From NCBI GenBank assembly GCA_003988855.1, contig QYAI01000258.1, positions 1 to 17,920 of the forward strand: a stretch of 17,920 nt of DNA. Reading direction: 5' to 3'. Below, piece after piece: positions 8,462 through 16,106 of this stretch (positions are counted from its first letter, which is position 1; each line of letters begins with the position of its first letter). Origin of the DNA: Arachnopeziza araneosa. Lineage: Eukaryota > Ascomycota > Leotiomycetes > Helotiales > Arachnopezizaceae. The position numbers and the translations under genes are program-made. The notes beneath the pieces are model-generated. The model saw only the letters and a program-made list of their open reading frames with translations. It had not been told where the DNA came from and made no database searches.

Positions 8462-9883
8462 CTATATGTGTGGGATATAGATTGACCAATTGACAGTGTC
8501 AAAAGCCGAATCGGGCATCGCTCGTAGTGACACGACATCCTCGACCAGAATATAGAGCCGTGCAAACAGATAGATGAGCCAAGTCAGTTCGTAAATAACC
8601 AACAACCGCAGCGAAGCCCGCCATCTCGGATCCGTGCTGATCAATGTTCTAACACTCTCCCCCCTCCCCTTCCATCGTTGCACCAACGGACTCCCATACC
8701 ACCGCCCCATGGACTCATCCGCCTCGGGACCGCCCATCCTGAAGAAGGCCGCCAGCTTCTGGATCCGCGGCGACAGTACCGTGTCGTGGATCTGCAGGGG
8801 CATGGTGAGCCACGCCGAGATGATGGTGCCGAGCTGGATGCCGCTCGCGACGCGCCACAGGAGGAGCTCCGTGGCCGTCGGCAGGTGCAGATTCCAGCCC
8901 GCCATGAGGATGGACGCGTAGGCGACGTGGAAGACGAAGAGCGCTGGGAGCGACCTCAGTGTCGGTTCGGGCCAGTAGTCGTTGCCGATGCGCTCGGCGG
9001 GTCGCTGTTTCTGGTCCGTCAGGATCCAGCCCATGTGCAGCTTCTTCCGCATAAACGCCAGCCCGTAGTGCCAGTAGATGTTCCACGGCCACTCCCGCCG
9101 GCGGTCGATGAACTCGAGCGGGATCTTCTCCCACGCGTCGTTCTCGTGCCCGGCTCGCCGCTGCACCTCGGCCACCGGCGTGGCCATGGCTATCGCGATG
9201 GACGTCTCCACGTCCATGGGTTTGTAGTACCAGCAGAAGAAGGTCCCGATCGTGGATGAGATGAACGCCAGGGTTGAGAGTTCCAGTGTTGTCAGAGTGA
9301 GGCCTTGAGCCGCACGGCCAGCGCAACTGGCGAGGAACCACAGGGTTTGGCCGAGTGTGATGATTCGGACAATGGCCTCGGATTTGTTCTTATCGAGGAT
9401 GTCTTTCCGACGCACGTTCGGATATGGGACGTAGCCATGCGTGATCAGATGATGCAGTTGAGCCGCATTGACAGGAAACGAGCCATAATCCGTCGTCTTG
9501 AGGATCAACCCACCCATATTCGCATAGAAGCTATGGGTCATGGTCCAATTCGAATATCCAGACTCGTGGAACTTCTTCTTCCACTGACGCGCCAACAACC
9601 ACTCCCCCAGCGACAGCTGAAAGATGACCTCGGGCCCCATGACCGTGAGCAGGCTCCACTGAAATTTCCGCCGGATGCAGCGCCACCACGTCTCTTCGTG
9701 GGCGGGTACGTTCAGGCACAGGATGGACCAGCTGCACAGGACGATGGTCGACAGGCAGGACCAGATGATGTCGATGGTGCCGCGCCCGTTCGGCGAGCTC
9801 ACCCACCCGGCGTGCAGCCTTGCAGTGGTCCAGCCATAGTCAACGATAATCTCATCCGGGCCCAGCGTGGAGTTGTTCGACAT
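8462..9883 (-). CDS. Fungal multipass integral membrane protein of unknown function
   Basis: A 473-residue intronless frame starting MSNNSTLGPDEI. The motif GRGTIDIIWSCLSTIVLCSW with LNVPA just after, then GPEVIFQLSLGEW and THSFYANMGG, is characteristic of a large uncharacterised fungal membrane-protein family. Hydrophobic segments lie at about 36-57, 77-97, 170-190, 195-219, 311-329, 342-362 and 425-446, giving about seven membrane passes. The frame stays open upstream to an ATG at 10117, which would add 78 residues. I prefer 9883 because a TATA-like tatatatt lies right next to 10117 and the extension is neither hydrophobic nor motif-bearing. The exon is markedly richer in G+C than its flanks, which generates long chance frames on the other strand. 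No function is known to me. Confidence 0.85.
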   Translation of the reverse strand: MSNNSTLGPDEIIVDYGWTTARLHAGWVSSPNGRGTIDIIWSCLSTIVLCSWSILCLNVPAHEETWWRCIRRKFQWSLLTVMGPEVIFQLSLGEWLLARQWKKKFHESGYSNWTMTHSFYANMGGLILKTTDYGSFPVNAAQLHHLITHGYVPYPNVRRKDILDKNKSEAIVRIITLGQTLWFLASCAGRAAQGLTLTTLELSTLAFISSTIGTFFCWYYKPMDVETSIAIAMATPVAEVQRRAGHENDAWEKIPLEFIDRRREWPWNIYWHYGLAFMRKKLHMGWILTDQKQRPAERIGNDYWPEPTLRSLPALFVFHVAYASILMAGWNLHLPTATELLLWRVASGIQLGTIISAWLTMPLQIHDTVLSPRIQKLAAFFRMGGPEADESMGRWYGSPLVQRWKGRGESVRTLISTDPRWRASLRLLVIYELTWLIYLFARLYILVEDVVSLRAMPDSAFDTVNWSIYIPHI

Positions 9884-10560
9884 TGACGTCAAGAGAGCAT
9901 GAGATGATGCACAATGAAAGAGGGTATGAGGGGTCTGAGAACCCGGCAGAGGGTGCTGGCGAGGAGAAGGCGTGCGATCATGGATTGAAGTTTTCATGTA
10001 GCTGGTGCTGCACCACAAGGCGTGAGATTCCATGCATCGTTGGGGGCGGTTCGCTGCCGATATGACTGGTTCTTGAGACACTGCGGCACGAAGCCATCCC
10101 GTTTCTTCCAACACCATAATATATAATCAGATTCCAACCTCACCTTACGCAAAGGATATTAGCCCAGAAGAATCCCTCCATGTAAAACTGAATAGCAGAT
10201 ATATATCTTTTGTATTTTGATTCCGACATGTCGTCGCAGGAGGTCAGCGCACGGACCGCCACGGCACAATGGAGCAAACACCACGATCAAGACTGATTTG
10301 GGAATTGTTAAGGCGATAGTATTGTGGGCCGATTTGAGAGCGTTTGACATGCGCATATAACAGAAGAAGAAGATATATATTTGAGGAGGATACGACCCAA
10401 ATCTCTGGTGGTAGGCGGATCGGGCCGCAAGGCTCCCGGGGTGGACTCTCCGCCCGAGAAATACTGTCAACAGCGGATCTTAGACCCTGAGGCCAAGACT
10501 AAAAACAAAATACGCGCAATTAAGGAAACAATAACTTAAGATATCAGTTTCAATTCGTTA
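9884..10560. promoter_or_regulatory. Upstream region of the membrane-protein gene
   Basis: A TATA-like element (attatatattatgg on the minus strand, about 10115-10130) lies about 240 bp upstream of the preferred start. Farther up, GGCGGA (10417-10422) and TCTCCGCC (10446-10453) form a loose inverted pair, possibly a zinc-cluster factor site. No gene is supported. Confidence 0.35.
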
Positions 10561-10580
10561 GCGCTTACAGATTTAATAGC

Positions 10581-10731
10581 CGGTTCCCCGCCCACAAGCG
10601 AAGCGCAGTGGGCGGCGAAAGCAAATGTGAACCCGCAAGCGAATGTGAGGGCTGGAAATTCAAACTTTGCTAGTAAATTAGTACTGAACACACAAGTCTT
10701 TACCTGTTTTACTGCCAACTCAATCACAAAA
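10581..10731 (+). mobile_element. Terminal/subterminal region of a second DNA-transposon relic
   Basis: It holds a perfect 8-bp hairpin, CCGCCCAC (10588-10595) and GTGGGCGG (10608-10615), with AAGCG repeated in the loop. Subterminal near-copies GCAAATGTGA (10621-10630) and GCGAATGTGA (10639-10648) follow. Such structured GC-rich ends before a transposase start codon are common in fungal Tc1/mariner-pogo elements. The opposite end was not located. Confidence 0.45.
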
Positions 10732-10980
10732 ATGAAAATATCTCTAGAGAATAAACGAAAGATTCAAGAAGCTGTAGAATAGCTAGATAACCTGCCAGAG
10801 GACGCTAATGAGAAGCCTATTACTGCCGCTTGTCACGAGGCCAATTCGAAGGCTTGGAAAGCATGTTGAAGGCTCTATTCAGACCATTCTAAGCTAAAGA
10901 AAGGGGGGCAGGAAGCTCTGAGATCTGCAGTAGGTTTTATTTACCTCAGACGCGTCAGAACGCGCTAGTTTGCCTGATTA
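10732..10980 (+). pseudogene. Degraded transposase-like N-terminus
   Basis: From an ATG at 10732 the frame reads MKISLENKRKIQEAVE-stop-LD, then NEKPITAACHEAN, then a TGA, then KLKKGGQEAL, ending in further stops. The layout (short helix, 'NEKP-TAA', basic stretch, KKGGQ) resembles the psq-type helix-turn-helix start of fungal pogo-like transposases. The TAG after AVE fits a former TGG. The rest of the coding region is not readable. It is a different family from the element at 1-1010. Confidence 0.45.
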
Positions 10981-11083
10981 CCTAGCTGTAGCCTCGCGAG
11001 TCTGCCCTAAAGCACGTGATTACGAATAAGAAGTTTTAAGTAACAATACTTCTCTTTTCCAAATGAGCTCGTTCTCGAGCTTA

Positions 11084-11098
11084 GCTTTCTTACTAATT
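11084..11098 (-). other. Degraded primer-binding site of an LTR retrotransposon
   Basis: Immediately inside the LTR, the minus strand reads AATTAGTAAGAAAGC. This resembles the copia-type PBS core TTGGTAGCAGAGC with mainly G-to-A differences. It marks the internal side of the LTR, so the element's body pointed towards lower coordinates. No gag or pol frame is readable there. Confidence 0.4.
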
Positions 11099-11414
11099 TG
11101 TAAGAGTTCACGATGGTACGGTCAGAACACGTGAATGATGAATCTGTTATTTCAAGAAGGTAAAGCTGAAGAGCACCAAGTGCTTGAAGCTTCCTACATA
11201 TACCTTTCGTACGAGAGGAACAGCCAACACAGTTCCTGTCGCACGGTCTTCTTTTAAATAGTCAATCCAAAGTTAATCAATAGTTCTATCGACAGTCTTG
11301 TCGATAGTTCTGAAGATCGCTCTGCTGATCTTCATCCCTTTCATCAAAGAAATCAGCTTCGGGTGCTGCCTCAGTTCCTGCCTAGGTCCTGACTACCGGG
11401 TCCAACCCGTGACA
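11099..11414 (-). mobile_element. LTR of a retrotransposon (316 bp)
   Basis: On the minus strand it starts TGTCACGGGTTGGACCCGG and ends CTCTTACA, i.e. TGT...ACA termini. A TATA-like TATTTAAAAG lies at 11251-11260 in the same orientation. A PBS-like sequence follows at its inner edge, so it reads as a 5' LTR. At its outer edge (11414/11415) methyltransferase homology stops. The 5 bp on the two sides (11094-11098 and 11415-11419) do not match, so it is not a clean solo LTR. Two perfect hairpins lie inside at 11286-11307 and 11311-11334. Confidence 0.6.
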
Positions 11415-11687
11415 GGATCCATCTTTCCAGTCCTCCAGAATTCTCGACAAGCAAGGCTGCTTCCCCTCTCGTCTGGTAGTAGCTCGGCAAGTGCGTAATG
11501 CTCGCCCAAGTCTCGAGACCTTTGTCGCCGTAGATGATTGAAGTGGGTAGGACTCTCTGGACATGACCTTTGAGGGTGGTGAAAGGTTCTCGGCTCCAGA
11601 AAAGCTTTTTTCTAGGAGTGCTTTGTTGTATGCTTGTATCTCACCTCCACCAATGTCCAGAATTTGATTTACTTTCGTCCCGTTCAT
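11415..11687 (-). pseudogene. EgtD/EasF-like (Methyltransf_33) gene fragment cut by the LTR
   Basis: The minus-strand start MNGTKVNQILDIGGGEIQAY matches the opening of fungal EasF/EgtD-type SAM methyltransferases. In another frame follow LKGHVQRVLPTSIIYGDKGL, ETWASITHLPSYYQTRGEAA and LLVENSGG. The core YGDKGLE..ASIT.LPSYYQTR.E corresponds to the family hallmark Y(D)xxGselfeeIT.LPeYY.tr.E. The two frames are separated by two extra bases (GAGA in gccgagaacc, about 11592), and the homology ends exactly at the LTR boundary at 11414. Intact members methylate histidine (ergothioneine) or other amino-acid substrates. Upstream, TATAAATGTC is present twice in tandem, so the promoter may survive. Confidence 0.7.
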
Positions 11688-11729
11688 AATTGTGGTGGTT
11701 GACGGATCGACAGATGTGTACACTGTCAG

Positions 11730-11749
11730 GACATTTATAGACATTTATA
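11730..11749 (-). promoter_or_regulatory. Tandem TATA-like decamers upstream of the broken methyltransferase
   Basis: The plus strand has GACATTTATA twice in a row, i.e. TATAAATGTC x2 on the minus strand, about 45 bp upstream of the ATG at 11687. This is a plausible TATA box, duplicated. Confidence 0.5.
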
Positions 11750-12386
11750 TCGGCACACGCAGTCCTTAGACCGTGAACGCTACAATCCCAGAGCCTCAAT
11801 TGTAGCTTATGCTGACTAGCTTATCGCACCCAACATACATACCCCACGCAATGGCATTAGTGGCGGTATGGATAGAATTCCTGGCATGCAACTTATATGC
11901 GGCTGGAGCCATTTGACAGGGGGTGATGGATTTATGGCGTTCAGCGTGCTGTGCAAGAATTGTTGCAATAGGCCGTAGCGAGATTAGGCAAATTGACACC
12001 GGGCGCGAGGCGTTGATGCTGTGGCTCTTGAAGAAACTTAACAGCTATGTGACACATTCAATTAGTAATCTAGCTACGCCCTTCCAACGTCTCTCAGATG
12101 CCTCAATTCTTCCACATACCCCCAAGTCGCCAGACTTTACTGACACTGTCGGTTTAGCGAATAATGAAGTCAAGACTACGAGAAAAATCATCGATGTTTA
12201 AAGAAGCATGAATTAAGAGCTATTTTGTGGTAGTCATTTTAGATAATTGAGTCAAATAACATTCTGTTTGATGCCCACGGCACCCGCGCTGAATAGTCTC
12301 CCCCTTGCTGCAAGCTGTCTGGAATTGGCAACAAGCGAATACTAGAGCGAACCACCTACCTCCGGGAGATACACGCTAACATTTCA
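11750..12386. other. Gene-free stretch
   Basis: Two moderately long frames occur (plus 11923-12201, minus 11796-11999), but neither has a recognisable motif or conserved-looking composition. I see no RNA gene or clear repeat. Confidence 0.4.
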
Positions 12387-13304
12387 CTAATTCCCCTTTG
12401 ACTTTTCTAGCCAGATTGTGGACTCGATACCCGTGGAGCCCAATGCGCGCCTTGTCTCGCCGCCGGGGCCATCGGACTTGACGGCTATGATAAGATCGGA
12501 GAAGCCAATCCCCCTCTCCTGCATCCGCTTGATGTCTTTTTCAGCCTCAGCAGCACGCAGCACCACCGTGGAACGGGTGGATCCCTGGGGCACACCAATG
12601 TCGAAGGTATGCAAGTTTTGCTCGGCGGCAGGCTCGAGCTTGGAGCCTAGAATCTTGGAGTAGACGCGGGCATATTCGGTCTGCAGGTGCTTGGGCACAA
12701 GGACCTCGCAGGCCGCGATGCCAATGGCACCGCAAGGATGCGTTGTCTTCTCCTCGTCTTTACTCGGGACCCTGTCGGTTCGCGGGGTAACATCGTGGCA
12801 GAAGAATGGGACGTCGATTCTGCCGTCGGCGAAAAGCTCTTGATCGGGCGTCTTCTCACCTCTGGAGAACTCTGGTCGTGTAACCTTCCACTTGATCTCC
12901 ACCCCGTCAGCTTTCTTTCGTGATCCCGCAATCGGCTTGCCAAATTTGACACCAAGGCCGGCATCTTTCTCAGGCGCCTCGGACAATCGCTCATTGACCA
13001 TCCCTACCGATTCCTCGGCGGAGTGGGTTGTATCAGTGATTGCAAAGTCGATCAGTCCCGGGCTTTTGGGCCCCCAGAATCTCATGGGTAAGTTCTCGTC
13101 GTCCAGAGACGGTGGCGTGTCGTACCAGTTGAAGAATTCCAAATAACTGCCATCAGCGAAAATGACTAATTTGTTGCGAGATGGTTGGCCATCGTGGTAG
13201 CCTCCAGGGGTGACGGTGAAGTTCTCGGTGACCCAGCTGGGTAAGTTTTCAAAGAACGGGGTATCGACAAGAAGAACGATATGATCATGCTGTGTGGAAG
13301 TCAT
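12387..13304 (-). CDS. Glyoxalase-like domain protein (Glyoxalase_3 type)
   Basis: An intronless 305-residue frame. It starts MTSTQHDHIVLLVDTPFFENL, continues NFTVTPGGYHDGQPSRNKL and FADGSYLEFFNW (residues 28-60), and includes SPGLIDFAITD. This is the first half-domain layout of fungal glyoxalase-like proteins related to the vicinal-oxygen-chelate superfamily: DHIVLLV strand, PGG.H.DG..NKL, and an E in the SYLE strand as possible metal ligand. A second babbabb-like half ends GSTGIESTIWLEKSKGN. The frame is open to an ATG at 13415, adding 37 basic Ser/Arg-rich residues that could be a mitochondrial presequence. I prefer 13304 because CACCATG is a good context, a TATTTAA lies about 90 bp upstream, and homology begins there. 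No break is seen. The substrate is unknown. Confidence 0.82.
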   Translation of the reverse strand: MTSTQHDHIVLLVDTPFFENLPSWVTENFTVTPGGYHDGQPSRNKLVIFADGSYLEFFNWYDTPPSLDDENLPMRFWGPKSPGLIDFAITDTTHSAEESVGMVNERLSEAPEKDAGLGVKFGKPIAGSRKKADGVEIKWKVTRPEFSRGEKTPDQELFADGRIDVPFFCHDVTPRTDRVPSKDEEKTTHPCGAIGIAACEVLVPKHLQTEYARVYSKILGSKLEPAAEQNLHTFDIGVPQGSTRSTVVLRAAEAEKDIKRMQERGIGFSDLIIAVKSDGPGGETRRALGSTGIESTIWLEKSKGN

Positions 13305-13436
13305 GGTGCAGGCTTTTGATTGTGGAGTGTAATGAGCTTGGTATGAGGATAATCTGACGAAGTTTCGGGAAGTGGAGGTCTTGAGGAGGTCATTAAATAG
13401 GACACGAATGGACATTATCTGGTCGACACCCCCATG

Positions 13437-13464
13437 TCACGTGATCATGCTATCACATGATCAT
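13437..13464. promoter_or_regulatory. Repeated E-box-like motif TCAC(G/A)TGATCAT
   Basis: TCACGTGATCAT (13437-13448) and TCACATGATCAT (13453-13464) form a direct repeat, one mismatch apart, with a 4-bp spacer. The first contains the palindromic CACGTG core of bHLH sites. It lies 133 bp upstream of the glyoxalase-like start, between it and the divergently oriented Clr5-family gene. Confidence 0.5.
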
Positions 13465-13523
13465 CTCGCTTAGCTTGTATTTAGCTACCACATCTTCTAG
13501 TTTAGCTCTCCATCCTTCATTAA

Positions 13524-14907
13524 TATACAACCTCAACAAAGTACAAGAGACATCAGAACTCTCGCAAGGGAAAATATAAGCGTCCCAAACGTCGGTCTGC
13601 AGTAGGGGGCCCGTCGCTAGCTACTCTGGCCAATGACCATCATTCCCAAGCTCCTGACTTTGAACGCGCCGATCACCATCAACCCCAAGCTGCGGACGCC
13701 ATACCCGCCGACGACCCCATTTTTCAAGTCGCTAATGCTGGAAGCGGCGACGCTCATCTTTTTGGATCTCCCGAGGCTAGCGGTGCCGTCGACCAAGTTT
13801 TCCCAGACAATGAGGGGAATTGGCAGCTTTCTTTCCCTCGCAGACACTCCCTCGCCTTAGCTATTGGAGTACGATCCGGTCGATCGGCCACACCATCAAT
13901 ATCAATTGCGGAACGAATCTTTTTGTTGGCTCAACAGCACGTTGAGACATCTTTCACTTACGGCGTTTGGAAGGTGGATGGCGGTAATGTCTGCACGAGC
14001 ATCACATGTAACAAAGAAGATGTGGAATTGCCCGAGACTTATTTCGATCTGGTACGCTCTGCTGTCTCGCTATTTGAGCAGGGGTCGACAATCGAAGCGC
14101 GCCGTGTCGTGTCCAAAGCATTCGCTTTAGTCAAACCCATCCTCACGAGTGGGAACGTTCGCGCCCTCAACTTCTTCTGGACCTCCCTGGTATTTCTCGT
14201 TCAGTTTGGCTACGCAAATATCGCTGTCAGTCTGATCGGGTATATTTATGAGATGGCCAAGATTCTGCTCCACCCTGAGCACCCCGTCGTACAAATGTTT
14301 AAGCTTCTTACTCATCATACAAATGTGTTGGAGCTTGAATCTCTTGTGCACAACAGTTGGCAGATCACTGCCGATACTTTCCAAAAGCAACTGCCGAAGC
14401 TTCATGCGGAGTACGTTCGTCACCAATGCGATCTCACGTTCCGCATCTACGGCACGAGGGATGCCGCTACCACCGAGCGACGCCTCCGTCAGCTACTCGA
14501 GGACTGTGAAGAGACGGAACAGACGCCGGAACTCAGTTACATGACGATACTTAATGCGCTCGGGTACCTTCATGAATTCCAAAGATTGGGCGCAAGCCGT
14601 CAAAATCGGCCACAAACTTCAGGAGCGTGCTCGGCTTACGCAGGATATCGATTTGCTTGTTTACCAAATTGGAGGCATGGAGATCCAGGCGCGGGCCTTC
14701 AATGAGCTGAAATTGATCATGCCAGCGGTAGCGTGCCTGGAGAGGGCGACGCCGTTGATTGTGAAGCAATGGGGAGATAACGATCCCTGGCGCATCGAGC
14801 TCATGGATTTTCAGCAGAATTGGCTTCGAGAAAACGGCGAAATCAAGGCGGCAGACGAGCTGAAAGCAGAGATTAGCAGTATCACCGAGAGAATCGGTAC
14901 GGAATAG
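13524..14907 (+). pseudogene. Clr5-family protein gene, C-terminal region, frameshifted and lacking its N-terminus
   Basis: An open frame runs from the stop at 13521 to a frameshift at about 14577. One extra T in catgaattcc moves the reading into the next frame, which ends at 14907. Recognisable parts are an NLS-like KYKRPKRR, ETSFTYGVWKVDGG, TIEARRVVSKAFALVKPIL and AERIFLLAQQH. After the shift come SKDWAQAVKIGHKLQERARL and the hallmark C-terminus WGDNDPWRIELMDFQQNWLR with a KAADELKAEI tail. This is the TPR-like C-terminal region of fungal Clr5-domain proteins, putative transcription regulators. The Clr5 DNA-binding domain (about 55 residues) is not found in the 220 bp upstream, and no in-frame ATG precedes 13923. 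A sequencing error could explain the single-base shift, but not the missing N-terminus. Confidence 0.7.
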
Positions 14908-15294
14908 GATGTACAGGACTTGGCCGTGAGCTTTTTGTTAAGATGACTGTAAAAATAGGTAGCTAGTAACGAAACCGGAAACGCACAGATATAACTGCTC
15001 AAGAAATTACCATAAGAAAAGAACTTCTGCCATCCCATACTTTCAACTAAGCATCCAAAACTTGAAGTTTCCCTTCAATGTGCAATTTCTCTCTTAAAGG
15101 CATCTCCTATTGATCCCCACGTTTAATTCACTACTATAACCGCGCTATTTAAAAAAGACTGTTTAAGGGTGTGGCTAATTTAGAAATCTCAGCCGTGTAG
15201 AGCGTGGCTTTCCTTTATTGATTCGAGAAGGTATTTCAGCTGCGAAGGAAGCAGAAAACCAGAAGTGAGCGACCGAGATGGGCAAAGTGCTCTC
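14908..15294. other. Gene-free stretch
   Basis: AT-rich 3' flank of the Clr5-family gene. No motif, RNA gene or repeat is recognised. Confidence 0.4.
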
Positions 15295-15900
15295 TCATCT
15301 GGCTCGTTTGGTCTTTGGGAGCAAGTCTCTACAATTGACCTTATAGAAGAGCAGAGCACTAGCTAACGCCGACGCAATGAGAATTTCTTTCGGGATTCGA
15401 TTTTTCGTCAACATCCAAGACACAGGTCGTAGAAATTCGTTCGCAAAGGGGCTGGTGAACACAATCAAATTGATTGAGCTTGCGCTTCCAGTGCCAAAAC
15501 ACCTTGTACAGAGGTTGACGTCAAAACCTCCTGGAGTTTAGCGTGTGAGCTTGTTCGCCCTTGTCGGGCACCAACAAGCCCCGTAGATCCCGACACAAAA
15601 GCTTGTAATTTTCCTGTAATTTTCCGGCACGAAACCACTCGAAAAACTTATCTCTTCGTCTGGTGAGATATGGCCACGCCAAGCATCTTCAGCTAAAACC
15701 TCATGTAGAATAAGGTAGCCATCGTCACGGGATCATATCAAGTGATATTGCACATGCTGGAAACCAGGTGCTTGGTGTCCTATGTAATGCCCATGGTTTT
15801 CCAGTCTCTGGAGTCCTCGAGCGCCAAGACAGCACAAATATGAAATTTCATATGGCTTGCTAGAAGCAGTCGGTGTGCAATTGGTGAGATAGGGTGCCCG
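15295..15900 (-). pseudogene. Cryptic decayed reading frame, family unknown
   Basis: One minus-strand frame stays open across about 600 bp except for TGA at 15733-15735 and TAA at 15538-15540. It reads like real protein: RLENHGHYIGHQAPGFQHVQ, DDGYLILHEVLAEDAWRGHI, FVPENYRKITSFCVGIYGAC, VFTSPFANEFLRPVSW and IPKEILIASALASALLFY, ending at TGA 15295. Both internal stops could be former CGA/CAA codons. A second minus frame also reads fairly well in places (GSTGLVGARQGR), so frameshifts are possible. I do not recognise the family. Confidence 0.35.
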
Positions 15901-16106
15901 GAATGGATTTTCCTAAACATCTTACCGTTGATTCCAAATCCCACGAGGCAGATTGGATAAAGTTGCGAGAAAATACGAAATTGTGAAGTAAGATCATGAT
16001 TAAATCAGAAAGTGCCATTTATAACGAGAGACTAAAGTAAGTATAAGACTCGACACAAATGCTCAAGGTCGAGCGGCATAATTTTGGCCTACAGTCACCT
16101 CACACC
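15901..16106. other. 3' flank of the G1 peptidase gene
   Basis: AT-rich, without a supported gene. Confidence 0.35.

Noticed and set aside
8634..9886. Long reading frames on the plus strand and in a second minus frame (up to about 208 codons)
   Set aside because: They lie wholly inside the G+C-rich membrane-protein exon, are Arg/Pro/His-rich and have no motifs; they are by-products of that exon's composition.
10159..10470. 103-codon minus frame
   Set aside because: No motif, odd composition, and it lies in the promoter region of the membrane-protein gene.
11099..11414. Interpretation as a clean solo LTR
   Set aside because: The flanking pentamers do not match and a PBS-like sequence follows the inner edge, so it is better read as the 5' LTR of a truncated element.
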